DNA of 33,621 nucleotides from Bacteroides sp. GTDB taxonomy: Bacteria; Bacteroidota; Bacteroidia; Bacteroidales; GCA-2748055. This document shows positions 17,681 to 26,392 of the stretch, piece by piece (positions within the stretch are counted from its first letter, which is position 1; each line of letters begins with the position of its first letter). The notes beneath the pieces are model-generated. The model had not been told where the DNA came from and did no database searches. It saw only the letters and a program-made list of their open reading frames with translations. The stretch is from the NCBI GenBank assembly GCA_011056635.1, contig DSEO01000100.1, forward strand, positions 1-33,621, in the 5' to 3' direction. The translations under genes and the position numbers were made by a program.

Positions 17681-20600
17681 AAACGATCAAACCAAACACC
17701 ATGAGCATACCGATGATACAATTGAAAAACCTGACCCTCTCGATCCTTCTCGGTGCCGGGATGATCCAGGGCGGCGGCACGATCATGCATGCCCAGGAGC
17801 AGCGTACCATTACCGGTACCGTTGTGGATGCATATGAAAACACCGGGATCCCGGGAGTCAGTGTCATTGAGAAAGGAACCCGGAACGGGACCATCACCGA
17901 CGGGGAGGGAAATTACTCCATCCGGGTCGCTCCCGGTGCCGCCCGCCTGGTGTTTTCCTTCGTGGGCATGAAGAGTGTGGAGAAGGAGATAGGCAGCCAG
18001 GGCACCGTGGATGTGATCATGGAGGAAGATGTCATCGGCCTGGAAGAGGTGGTGGCCATCGGATACGGCACGATCAAGAAAAGCGACCTGACCGGATCGG
18101 TCGGGTCGGTCAGGGTGGAAGAGATCCGGAAGAACCCCGTCACCTCCCTGGATCAATCCCTCCAGGGGAGGGTTGCCGGGGTGCAGGTGGTGCAGGTTTC
18201 CGCCCAGCCGGGTGGCTCCACCCTTTTCAGGGTCCGGGGGAACAACTCCATTTATGCAGGGAACCAGCCCCTCTATGTGATCGACGGCATGCAGATCAAT
18301 GCCAGTGAAAACATGACATTCCTCAGTGCCCCGTCCATCAATGCATTGAGCTCCCTGAATCCCAATGACATTGAATCCATTGAAATCCTGAAGGATGCCT
18401 CCGCCACTTCCATATACGGGGCCAAAGGGGCCAACGGGGTGGTGCTGATCACCACCAAAAGGGGGAGCAGCGGATCCGACAGGGTAAGTTTCGAGTCCTA
18501 TGTGGGCATGCAGCAGATCACCCGGCGGATCGAGGTGATGAATGCCACGCAGTATGCCATACTGTTTGATGAAGCGGGACAGAACGCGGCGAATGACAGG
18601 GGCCAGAATTACACCCCTGAATTTCCAAACCCGGAATCGCTCGGGGAGGGCACCGACTGGCAGGATGAGATCTACAGGGAGGCTGTCACCCAGAACTACC
18701 AGCTGTCCGCCTCGGGTGGAAACGACCGGACCCGGTATGCGATCACCGGCAACTACTTCAGGCAGGAAGGGGTCATCATCGGTTCGGATTTCAACCGGTA
18801 CTCCTTCCGGGTCAACCTGGACCATACCATCAGCGACAGACTGAAAGTGGGGACCAGCGTCTCGCTGAACCGGACCCATGCCAACGTGATCGGGACATCC
18901 ACCCAGGCGGGCTTCTTCCCCGGGGTGGTGAATACATCGCTGACCATGAGCCCGGTGCTTCCCATCCGCGATTCCACGGGACAGTATACCCTGAGGGACC
19001 CCTACGCGGACGCGTGGCTGGATAACCCGGTGGCCGTGACCCGCGACGTGAAGGCCATCGACAACATGTTCAAGTTCATCGGTCACGCCTTTGCCAGTTA
19101 TACGATTGTCCGGGGACTGGATCTGAAAGTGTCGGTCGGACTGGACCAGCTCTTCAATACCCAGGATTACTATAATCCCTCTTACACCTATTCGGGCTCA
19201 TTCAATGCGGGACAGGCCAGGTTCCTGTTCACGGGCAACACCAGCTTCCTCAATGAAAATATCCTGAATTACAGCGGGAACTTCAACGGGGTGCACCAGC
19301 TGGATGCCCTTGCGGGTTTTACCTACCAGCGCATGGATTCACGCACATTCGTGGAGGTGGTGACCGGCTTTCCCAGTGACCGTCTCGGCTATTACGGCAT
19401 CGCCGAGGCAGAGAACATGCCGACCATCATGACAGGATTCGCGGACGGGGCGCTCATTTCCTACCTAGGCCGGGTCAATTACAGTTATGACAGCAAATAC
19501 CTTGTGACCCTGTCGCACAGGGTGGATGGTTCATCCAAATTCGGGCCCAACAACAGGTTCGCGCATTTTCCCTCCATGGCACTGGCCTGGAGGATCAGTT
19601 CCGAACCATTCCTGGAGAACCTGACCTGGATCTATAATATGAAACTGCGGGCAAGCCTGGGAATAAGCGGGAACGATGCCATCCCCAATTATCTGTACAT
19701 CCCCACCATGAACGCCACCACCTATTATTTTAACAATGCCACCCCGGCAACGGGTTACACCCAGGCGGTGGTGGGCAATGACGACCTGAAGTGGGAAACC
19801 ACCCGGCAGCTGGATGTAGGACTGGACCTGGCCATCCTGAAGGGACGGGTCTCCCTGGTGGCCGATTATTACAACAAACTGACCTATGACATGCTCTATT
19901 ACGCGGAAGTCCCCTACACCTCGGGATTCGCCACGGCCATGATCAATGTGGGGACCATGGTGAACAAAGGATTCGAATTCACCCTGAACACGGTGAACGT
20001 GGAGGGAGCACTCTCGTGGAACACCGATTTCAGCATCAGCTTCAACCGGAGCAGGGTGGTGGACCTCAACAACAACGATGACACCTACATCAGTGACGAT
20101 ACCTACAAGCTGAAGATCGGGTACTGGTCCATCATCGCAGAAGGTGAAGAGCTGGGCAGTTTTTACGGACGGGTTTCCGACGGCATCTGGCAGCTGGATG
20201 AGGCCGAGGAAGCCGCTGTTTACGGTGCCAGGCCGGGGGATTTCAAGTACAGGGACCTGAACGATGACGGGAAGATAGACAGCGAGGACCGCACCATCAT
20301 CGGTCACGCCCAGCCAGATTTCTTCTGGAGCCTCAACAACACCTTTTCATTCAGGGGATTTGAACTCAGTGTATATATCCAGGGGGTGCAGGGGAACGAC
20401 ATCCTGAATTCCAACCGTTTCGAGCTGGAATCCGGGAACGGTCTCTCCAATGCATCCATCGGGATGCTGGACCGGTGGACGGAGGAAAATCCCAGCAACA
20501 TCTATCCCAGGGCGAACCGGAATGCGGATTACCTCCATATGTCGGACCGTTACCTGGAGGATGGTTCCTATACCAGGTTGCAGCTGGTTTCCCTGGCTTA

Positions 20601-20808
20601 CAACCTGCCCGGGTCACTGGTAAGCCGGATGGGACTGGACGGTGCACGGATCTTCGTGTCCGGTAAAAACCTGCTTACCCTGACCGGCTACACCGGTTTT
20701 GATCCGGAGGTCGGACGATTCGGGACCTCCAATATCCGCCAGGGGTATGACCTCGGGGGATATCCATCGGCCAGGACCTGGCTCATCGGTTTGAATCTTG
20801 ATTTTTAA
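17668..20808 (+). CDS. SusC/RagA family TonB-linked outer membrane protein (start 17668 or 17701)
   Basis: Carboxypeptidase-regulatory-like N-terminus (ITGTVVDAYENTGIPGVSVIEKGT), plug DLTGSVGSVRVEEIRKNPVTSLDQSLQGRVAGVQV, NQPLYVIDG, ATSIYGAKGANGVVLITTKRG. Confidence 0.97.
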   Translation: MLSVKTIKPNTMSIPMIQLKNLTLSILLGAGMIQGGGTIMHAQEQRTITGTVVDAYENTGIPGVSVIEKGTRNGTITDGEGNYSIRVAPGAARLVFSFVGMKSVEKEIGSQGTVDVIMEEDVIGLEEVVAIGYGTIKKSDLTGSVGSVRVEEIRKNPVTSLDQSLQGRVAGVQVVQVSAQPGGSTLFRVRGNNSIYAGNQPLYVIDGMQINASENMTFLSAPSINALSSLNPNDIESIEILKDASATSIYGAKGANGVVLITTKRGSSGSDRVSFESYVGMQQITRRIEVMNATQYAILFDEAGQNAANDRGQNYTPEFPNPESLGEGTDWQDEIYREAVTQNYQLSASGGNDRTRYAITGNYFRQEGVIIGSDFNRYSFRVNLDHTISDRLKVGTSVSLNRTHANVIGTSTQAGFFPGVVNTSLTMSPVLPIRDSTGQYTLRDPYADAWLDNPVAVTRDVKAIDNMFKFIGHAFASYTIVRGLDLKVSVGLDQLFNTQDYYNPSYTYSGSFNAGQARFLFTGNTSFLNENILNYSGNFNGVHQLDALAGFTYQRMDSRTFVEVVTGFPSDRLGYYGIAEAENMPTIMTGFADGALISYLGRVNYSYDSKYLVTLSHRVDGSSKFGPNNRFAHFPSMALAWRISSEPFLENLTWIYNMKLRASLGISGNDAIPNYLYIPTMNATTYYFNNATPATGYTQAVVGNDDLKWETTRQLDVGLDLAILKGRVSLVADYYNKLTYDMLYYAEVPYTSGFATAMINVGTMVNKGFEFTLNTVNVEGALSWNTDFSISFNRSRVVDLNNNDDTYISDDTYKLKIGYWSIIAEGEELGSFYGRVSDGIWQLDEAEEAAVYGARPGDFKYRDLNDDGKIDSEDRTIIGHAQPDFFWSLNNTFSFRGFELSVYIQGVQGNDILNSNRFELESGNGLSNASIGMLDRWTEENPSNIYPRANRNADYLHMSDRYLEDGSYTRLQLVSLAYNLPGSLVSRMGLDGARIFVSGKNLLTLTGYTGFDPEVGRFGTSNIRQGYDLGGYPSARTWLIGLNLDF

Positions 20809-20829
20809 TCCACGGAAAACCAGACTGTC

Positions 20830-22266
20830 ATGAAAAATATCATCCGTACCTTCATCCTGCTCACGGCGCTGACCGGTTGTGAGAAAGCACTGGAATTTGA
20901 AGTGAAGAACCAGCTTACCCTGGAGAACTTCTTCCAGAATGAGGGTGATGCAATTGCTTCGGTCAACGCGGTGTATGATGCCCTGGGGGATGTGGACCTG
21001 TATATGTCCAGCCTGTGGCTGATCCAGGACATTGCGTCGGATGACTGCGATGCGCTGTCCACCTGGAACGATCCGAACGCCCAGCAGTTCGACCAGTACA
21101 CCCTGCAATCCACCAACAACTACCTGGCGGGAATATGGAGAGCCTCCTACCGGTTGATCACCCGGGCCAACCTGGCCATTTTCCGCATCCCGGATGTGGA
21201 GATGGATGAAACCCTGAAGGCCCGGTTGCTGGGTGAGGCCAGATTCCTGCGTGCGCTCGGTTATTTCAACCTGGTGCGCCTGTTCGGGGATGTGCCGCTC
21301 GTGCTCGAACCGGAATCGGACATTGATGCTTACCTGGTGTCCCGGGCGGGAGAGGATGCCGTATACGGACAGATCATCGCTGACCTTGAGGACGCAGCCG
21401 GCATCCTGCCCGGAAGCTATTCGGGTGCCAACAGGGGGCGGGCCACCCGGGGTGCGGCCATGGGCCAGCTGGCAAAGGTGTACCTCACCACCGGGGAGTG
21501 GGCGCTGGCCGCACAATATGCCGGCGATGTCATGGACCTGGGCGTGTACGGACTGTGGGACGATTATCAGGACAATTTCCGGGAAGTCAACAAGAACGGG
21601 AAAGAATCACTCTTCGAAGTACAGTTCTTTTCTGCAGAGCAATCGGAAAACACCCGGATCGTGATCAGCGGGCTTCCTTCCATTTATGCCTTTCCGGCAG
21701 GCGTGGGGATCATCCTTCCCACGGAGGATTTGCTGGGCCGGTTCGAGGAGGGCGATCACCGGTACGGGGTGACCTTCTTCGAGGAGTATTCCTATTTCGG
21801 CATGAACCGGTTTGAACCCCACATCTGGAAACACTGGGACCAGGATGTATACGGACCGGCGGAGACGGGCGAATCGGGCGCGAACTTTCCCCTCATGCGG
21901 TATGCAGAAGTCTTGCTGATCTACGCCGAAGCCCTGAACGAGCTCCATAACGGTCCCACCCAGGAAGCCTACGATGCGGTCAACCGGGTCAGGTTGCGTG
22001 CCAGGAACGGGATCGAAGGGGTGGTCCCCGATCTGGAAAATCTTTCCTACCGGCAGTTCCGCGATGCCGTCCTCAACGAGAAAAGGCTGGAGACGGTCAA
22101 CGAGGGCCACCGGTGGTTCGACCTGACAAGGACCGGGAACCTGGCGGAATATGTGAAACGTGCCAAAGGGGACAAGGCCAATCCCCTGCCCCAACATACG
22201 GTGTTCCCCATCCCGCAGCGGGAAATGGACCTCAATCCCAACCTGGTGCAGAATGAAGGGTATTAG
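20830..22266 (+). CDS. RagB/SusD family nutrient-uptake lipoprotein
   Basis: Lipobox LTGC, GEARFLRALGYFNLVRLFGDVPLV, RYAEVLLIYAEALNE, VLNEKRLETVNEGHRWFDLTRTG; directly after susC. Confidence 0.97.
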   Translation: MKNIIRTFILLTALTGCEKALEFEVKNQLTLENFFQNEGDAIASVNAVYDALGDVDLYMSSLWLIQDIASDDCDALSTWNDPNAQQFDQYTLQSTNNYLAGIWRASYRLITRANLAIFRIPDVEMDETLKARLLGEARFLRALGYFNLVRLFGDVPLVLEPESDIDAYLVSRAGEDAVYGQIIADLEDAAGILPGSYSGANRGRATRGAAMGQLAKVYLTTGEWALAAQYAGDVMDLGVYGLWDDYQDNFREVNKNGKESLFEVQFFSAEQSENTRIVISGLPSIYAFPAGVGIILPTEDLLGRFEEGDHRYGVTFFEEYSYFGMNRFEPHIWKHWDQDVYGPAETGESGANFPLMRYAEVLLIYAEALNELHNGPTQEAYDAVNRVRLRARNGIEGVVPDLENLSYRQFRDAVLNEKRLETVNEGHRWFDLTRTGNLAEYVKRAKGDKANPLPQHTVFPIPQREMDLNPNLVQNEGY

Positions 22267-22283
22267 AAAACAGGTGAAGCAAC

Positions 22284-24050
22284 ATGAAGCTGACGTCGAA
22301 ATTCAATAAAGCACCCTTTGTCCCCGTACACGGAATGGAACAGGCTTGCGTGACCGGCTGGCAAGCCATCGGCCGCGAACTGAGGCAGGCGCTGGATCAG
22401 AAAGGAGACCACCGGAAGGTGGTGGTGGTGGAGACCTACCAAGGGGTCCACGGGGATGCACTGAGATCGGCGCTGCAGGAGCTGCTGCAACCGGAATTGC
22501 TCATGGACACCGCGCAGCTGTTCAGGGAGGAGGCGGAGATCAGGGCGATCACCCAACCGGATGTGACGGACGACCGGGTATTTGGCTATCTGACCCGGCT
22601 GAACATGGAGGATCTGATGGATGCGGGAAAAACAGAGCGGGCCAGAAAGCGCACGGAGGAACTGGCAGGTTCCCTGGCCGTTATTTTCGGTGCGGGTGCA
22701 TACCTGGTATGGACGGACCCCGATCTGCTGGTGTATGCGGACATGGCACGCTGGGAGATCCAGCAACGGATGCGGAACAACCAGGTGAACAACCTGGGCA
22801 TTCATAACCTGGAGGAAGAGACGGAATGGAAGTACAAGCGCGGGTTTTTCGTGGACTGGCGCATATGCGACCGCGTGAAGAAAAAAACCATGGCGCGGTG
22901 GGACTATGTGCTGGATACGAACGATCCCGTGAACCCGAAGATGGCCACTGGGGAAGCGGTCCGTGAAGGGCTTCGCCAGGCATCGGTGCGACCCTTCAGC
23001 GTGGTCCCGTTCTTTGATCCGGGACCCTGGGGGGGACAGTGGATGAAAGAAAAGTTCGGGCTGCGGGAAGAGACGGAAAATTTTGCCTGGTGTTTCAACT
23101 GCATACCCGAGGAGAACAGTCTCCTGCTGGGATTCGGGGAAACCCGTTTCGAGATCCCTTCCATCAACCTGGTCTTCTACCGGCCGGAAGCATTGCTCGG
23201 GGATCCCGTGCATGCCCGTTTCGGAGATGAGTTCCCCATCCGGTTCGACTTCCTGGATACCATGGCCGGGGGGAACCTGAGCCTGCAGGTGCACCCGCTG
23301 ACGGAATACATCCAGGAAAAATTCGGCATGCACTACACCCAGGACGAGAGTTATTACCTGATGGATGCGGCACCGGACGGATCGGTTTTCCTGGGGCTCA
23401 AAGAAGGGATCGATCCTGAAAGGATGGTCAGGGAACTGAAAAGGGCCGAAAGGGAAGGCACTCCCTTCGAGCCAGAAAAATACGTGGAAAATTTTCCTGC
23501 CGCAAAGCACGACCACTTCCTGATCCCGGCAGGCACCGTGCACTGTTCGGGACGGAACGGCATGGTGCTGGAGATCAGTGCCACACCCTATATATTCACC
23601 TTCAAACTGTACGACTGGGGACGGAACGATCTGAACGGGAAGCCCCGGCCCCTGCATCTGGATCATGGCGTGAACAATATCCGGTGGGACCGCACCACGG
23701 ACTGGACCCGTAAAAACCTGACGGGCCGCGTGGAAAAGATGGCCGAAGGAGAAGGCTGGGTGGAGGAGCGGACCGGGCTCCACGAAAGGGAATTCATCGA
23801 GACCCGGCGCCACTGGTTCACCGGGAAGGTCCCCCATCACACCGGGGGCGGGGTGAATGTGATGACCCTGGTGGAAGGGGAAGAAGCCATCATTGAGAGT
23901 CCCGCCGGTGCATTCGAGCCTTTCATCGTCCATTATGCGGAGACTTTCATCGTTCCCGCTGCGGTGGGTGCATTCACCGTCCGTCCCCACGGAGCTGCCG
24001 AAGGCAAACAGTGTGCCACCGTCAAGGCGTTTGTCAGGACCCATCCTTAA
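22284..24050 (+). CDS. Class I mannose-6-phosphate isomerase with an extra N-terminal domain of about 230 aa
   Basis: C-terminal half: DPGPWGGQWMKEKFG, AGGNLSLQVHPLTEYIQEKFG, FLIPAGTVHCSGRNGMVLEISATPYIFTFKLYDWGR. Confidence 0.88.
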   Translation: MKLTSKFNKAPFVPVHGMEQACVTGWQAIGRELRQALDQKGDHRKVVVVETYQGVHGDALRSALQELLQPELLMDTAQLFREEAEIRAITQPDVTDDRVFGYLTRLNMEDLMDAGKTERARKRTEELAGSLAVIFGAGAYLVWTDPDLLVYADMARWEIQQRMRNNQVNNLGIHNLEEETEWKYKRGFFVDWRICDRVKKKTMARWDYVLDTNDPVNPKMATGEAVREGLRQASVRPFSVVPFFDPGPWGGQWMKEKFGLREETENFAWCFNCIPEENSLLLGFGETRFEIPSINLVFYRPEALLGDPVHARFGDEFPIRFDFLDTMAGGNLSLQVHPLTEYIQEKFGMHYTQDESYYLMDAAPDGSVFLGLKEGIDPERMVRELKRAEREGTPFEPEKYVENFPAAKHDHFLIPAGTVHCSGRNGMVLEISATPYIFTFKLYDWGRNDLNGKPRPLHLDHGVNNIRWDRTTDWTRKNLTGRVEKMAEGEGWVEERTGLHEREFIETRRHWFTGKVPHHTGGGVNVMTLVEGEEAIIESPAGAFEPFIVHYAETFIVPAAVGAFTVRPHGAAEGKQCATVKAFVRTHP

Positions 24051-24073
24051 CCCGAACATATGCAAACGAACCC

Positions 24074-25261
24074 ATGGAAAAAAAACAACCGCTCAATGTA
24101 ATCCTGCCCGTATTCATGTCCTTTTACGTGATGGGCTTCGTGGACCTGGTCGGAGTGGCCACCGCGTTTGTCAGGGATGATTTCCAGCTGTCGGATACCA
24201 TGGCCCAGCTGCTGCCGACCATGGTCTTTCTCTGGTTTGCGCTGGTCAGCATCCCCACCGGCATCTTCCAGGACCGGAAGGGAAAGAAGTTCACGGTGAT
24301 GCTGGGAATGGCCATCACGGGACTGGGCGTGATGCTTCCTTTTGTGCATTACAGCTACCTGACGGCCGTATTCGGTTTCATGGTGCTGGGCATCGGGAAT
24401 ACGATCCTGCAGGTATCCGCCAATCCGCTGCTGCTGGATGTATCTCCCAAAAACAGTCAGGCCGCCAACCTGAGCCTGTCCCAGTTCGTCAAGGCGATCG
24501 CCTCCATGCTGGGACCTGTGATCACGGCCGCGCTGGCCAGATACACGGGGAACTGGAAACTGATCTTTCCCATCTATGCCGCCGTCTCGCTCATCTCCAT
24601 TGTCTGGCTGTACGCGGTACGCATCCGGGAGACCGAGCCCGAAAAAGACCCGGCCACCTTCAAAAGTGTGCTGGCCCTGTTCAGAAAACGCTTTGTGACC
24701 GTGATGATCATCTCCACATTCCTGCTGGTGGGATTCGATGTGGGCATGAATTCCAACATCGCCATCTTTTTGCAGAAGCGCTTCCAGATCTCCATCGAAT
24801 CGGCGAGCCTGGGTATCTCCATCTATTTCGCATCCCTGGTGATCGGAAGGTTCCTGGGCGGCGTGCTGCTGCGGAAGATCAACACCCTCCGGTTCATGAT
24901 CGCAAGCATCATCCTGACCTTCATCGGCCTGGGAGGCATCATCGTCTCGGAGAACCTGGCGGTGACCCGGATCATGATCTTTGTGGCCGGGCTCGGTTTT
25001 TCCAACACCTTCCCCATCCTGTTCGCCGTCATCATCGACCGGATGCCCCGGTATGCCAATGAGCTGTCGAGCCTCATCATCCTGTCCGTGGCAGGCGGGG
25101 CATTCATCCCGCCCCTGATGGGACTGATGAGCGATACGCTGGGGGTGACCGCCAGTTTGTTCGTGCTGGTGATCTGCGTGGTCTACGTCTCCTTCGCCAC
25201 CTGGTATGCCATCCGGACAAAGCCGGTCCCCCTTTCTGCAAATGAACAACCACCCCTGTAA
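24074..25261 (+). CDS. Sugar MFS transporter (FucP/GluP-like)
   Basis: 12-TM-like; FMSFYVMGFVDLVGVATAFVRDDFQLSDTMAQLLPTMVFLWFALVSIPTGIFQDRKGKK. Best start is ATG at 24074, after the PMI stop at 24050. Confidence 0.88.
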   Translation: MEKKQPLNVILPVFMSFYVMGFVDLVGVATAFVRDDFQLSDTMAQLLPTMVFLWFALVSIPTGIFQDRKGKKFTVMLGMAITGLGVMLPFVHYSYLTAVFGFMVLGIGNTILQVSANPLLLDVSPKNSQAANLSLSQFVKAIASMLGPVITAALARYTGNWKLIFPIYAAVSLISIVWLYAVRIRETEPEKDPATFKSVLALFRKRFVTVMIISTFLLVGFDVGMNSNIAIFLQKRFQISIESASLGISIYFASLVIGRFLGGVLLRKINTLRFMIASIILTFIGLGGIIVSENLAVTRIMIFVAGLGFSNTFPILFAVIIDRMPRYANELSSLIILSVAGGAFIPPLMGLMSDTLGVTASLFVLVICVVYVSFATWYAIRTKPVPLSANEQPPL

Positions 25262-25273
25262 AGCCAAACTCCC

Positions 25274-26383
25274 ATGCACATCAACACACAGAAAGATCCG
25301 AGAATCATCATGACCCTGGATGCGGGGGGCACCAACCTGGTCTTTTCAGCCATCCGGGGAAACCAGCAGATCGTGCCCGACATCCACAAGCCTTCCTCTC
25401 CGGATGACCTGGAGGGGATCCTGGAGAGCCTGGTGAAAGGATTTGAAGCGGTGTCGGAACAACTGCCCGGAAAGGCCTCGGCCATCAGTTTCGCTTTCCC
25501 GGGGCCGGCAGACTACCCCAAGGGGATCATCGGGGACCTTCCCAACTTCAAGGCCTTTCAGGGCGGGGTGGCGCTGGGACCCATGCTGGAGGATCATTTC
25601 GGGATCCCCGTATACATCAACAACGACGGGAATCTTTTTGCATACGGGGAAGCACTGGCCGGGTTTCTTCCGGACCTGAACAAACGGCTCGAAGAAGCAG
25701 GGAGCCTGAAACGGTATGACAGCCTCATCGGATTTACCCTGGGAACCGGCTTCGGGGCGGGGATCGTGCTGGACAACAAAATGATCGTGGGCAACAGCTC
25801 CTCCGGGGCCGAGATCCACAACACCCTGAACCAGTACCACCCGGACTGGAATGCGGAAGAGAGTGTGAGCACCCGTGCCATCCGGCGCGTATATGCCGAA
25901 CTGTCCGGGATCCCCTTTGACAGCGCTCCCATGCCAGCCGGTATCTATGAGATTGCGAAAGCGAACGGGGAAGCGGCCCGGGAAGCGGCCCGGGAAGCAT
26001 TTGTCCGCTTCGGGAGGGGACTGGGAAGTTCCATTGCCAATGCCATGTCGCTTATCGACGGCATCGTGGTGCTCGGGGGCGGGATCACCGCAGCGTGGGA
26101 CCTCTTTGCACCGGCCATGTTCCGGGAGATCAACCGGGAATACCGGGATTTCCGCGGGAACAGTTTCCCCCGGCTCTCCTACAAAGTATACAACCTGGAG
26201 GATGAGCATACCTTCGGGGAGTTTGTCAGGGGAAAAACCCGTGAGATTACCGTACCCGGAAGCGGCAGGAAGATCACCTATGACGACCTGCCCCGGACGG
26301 GTGTGGGACGGTCGGCCCTGGGAGCCAGCAGGGCCATTGCCCTGGGAGCCTATGCATTTGCACTGCAACAACTGGACACATAA
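25274..26383 (+). CDS. ROK family sugar kinase
   Basis: MTLDAGGTNLVFSAIRG phosphate motif, YINNDGNLFAYGE, GFTLGTGFGAGIVLDNKMIVG. Confidence 0.92.
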   Translation: MHINTQKDPRIIMTLDAGGTNLVFSAIRGNQQIVPDIHKPSSPDDLEGILESLVKGFEAVSEQLPGKASAISFAFPGPADYPKGIIGDLPNFKAFQGGVALGPMLEDHFGIPVYINNDGNLFAYGEALAGFLPDLNKRLEEAGSLKRYDSLIGFTLGTGFGAGIVLDNKMIVGNSSSGAEIHNTLNQYHPDWNAEESVSTRAIRRVYAELSGIPFDSAPMPAGIYEIAKANGEAAREAAREAFVRFGRGLGSSIANAMSLIDGIVVLGGGITAAWDLFAPAMFREINREYRDFRGNSFPRLSYKVYNLEDEHTFGEFVRGKTREITVPGSGRKITYDDLPRTGVGRSALGASRAIALGAYAFALQQLDT

Positions 26384-26392
26384 ACCTGACGC

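Noticed and set aside
17611-19086. 491-aa minus-strand ORF antisense to susC
   Set aside because: Shadow ORF with no independent support.
22263-24065. 600-aa minus-strand ORF fully antisense to the phosphomannose isomerase gene
   Set aside because: Shadow ORF; His/Pro/Gly-rich translation without family motifs.
25969-25998. 12-bp microduplication (GGAAGCGGCCCG x2.5, EAAREAAREA) in the ROK kinase
   Set aside because: In-frame, short, likely a neutral helix extension; not enough to propose function.
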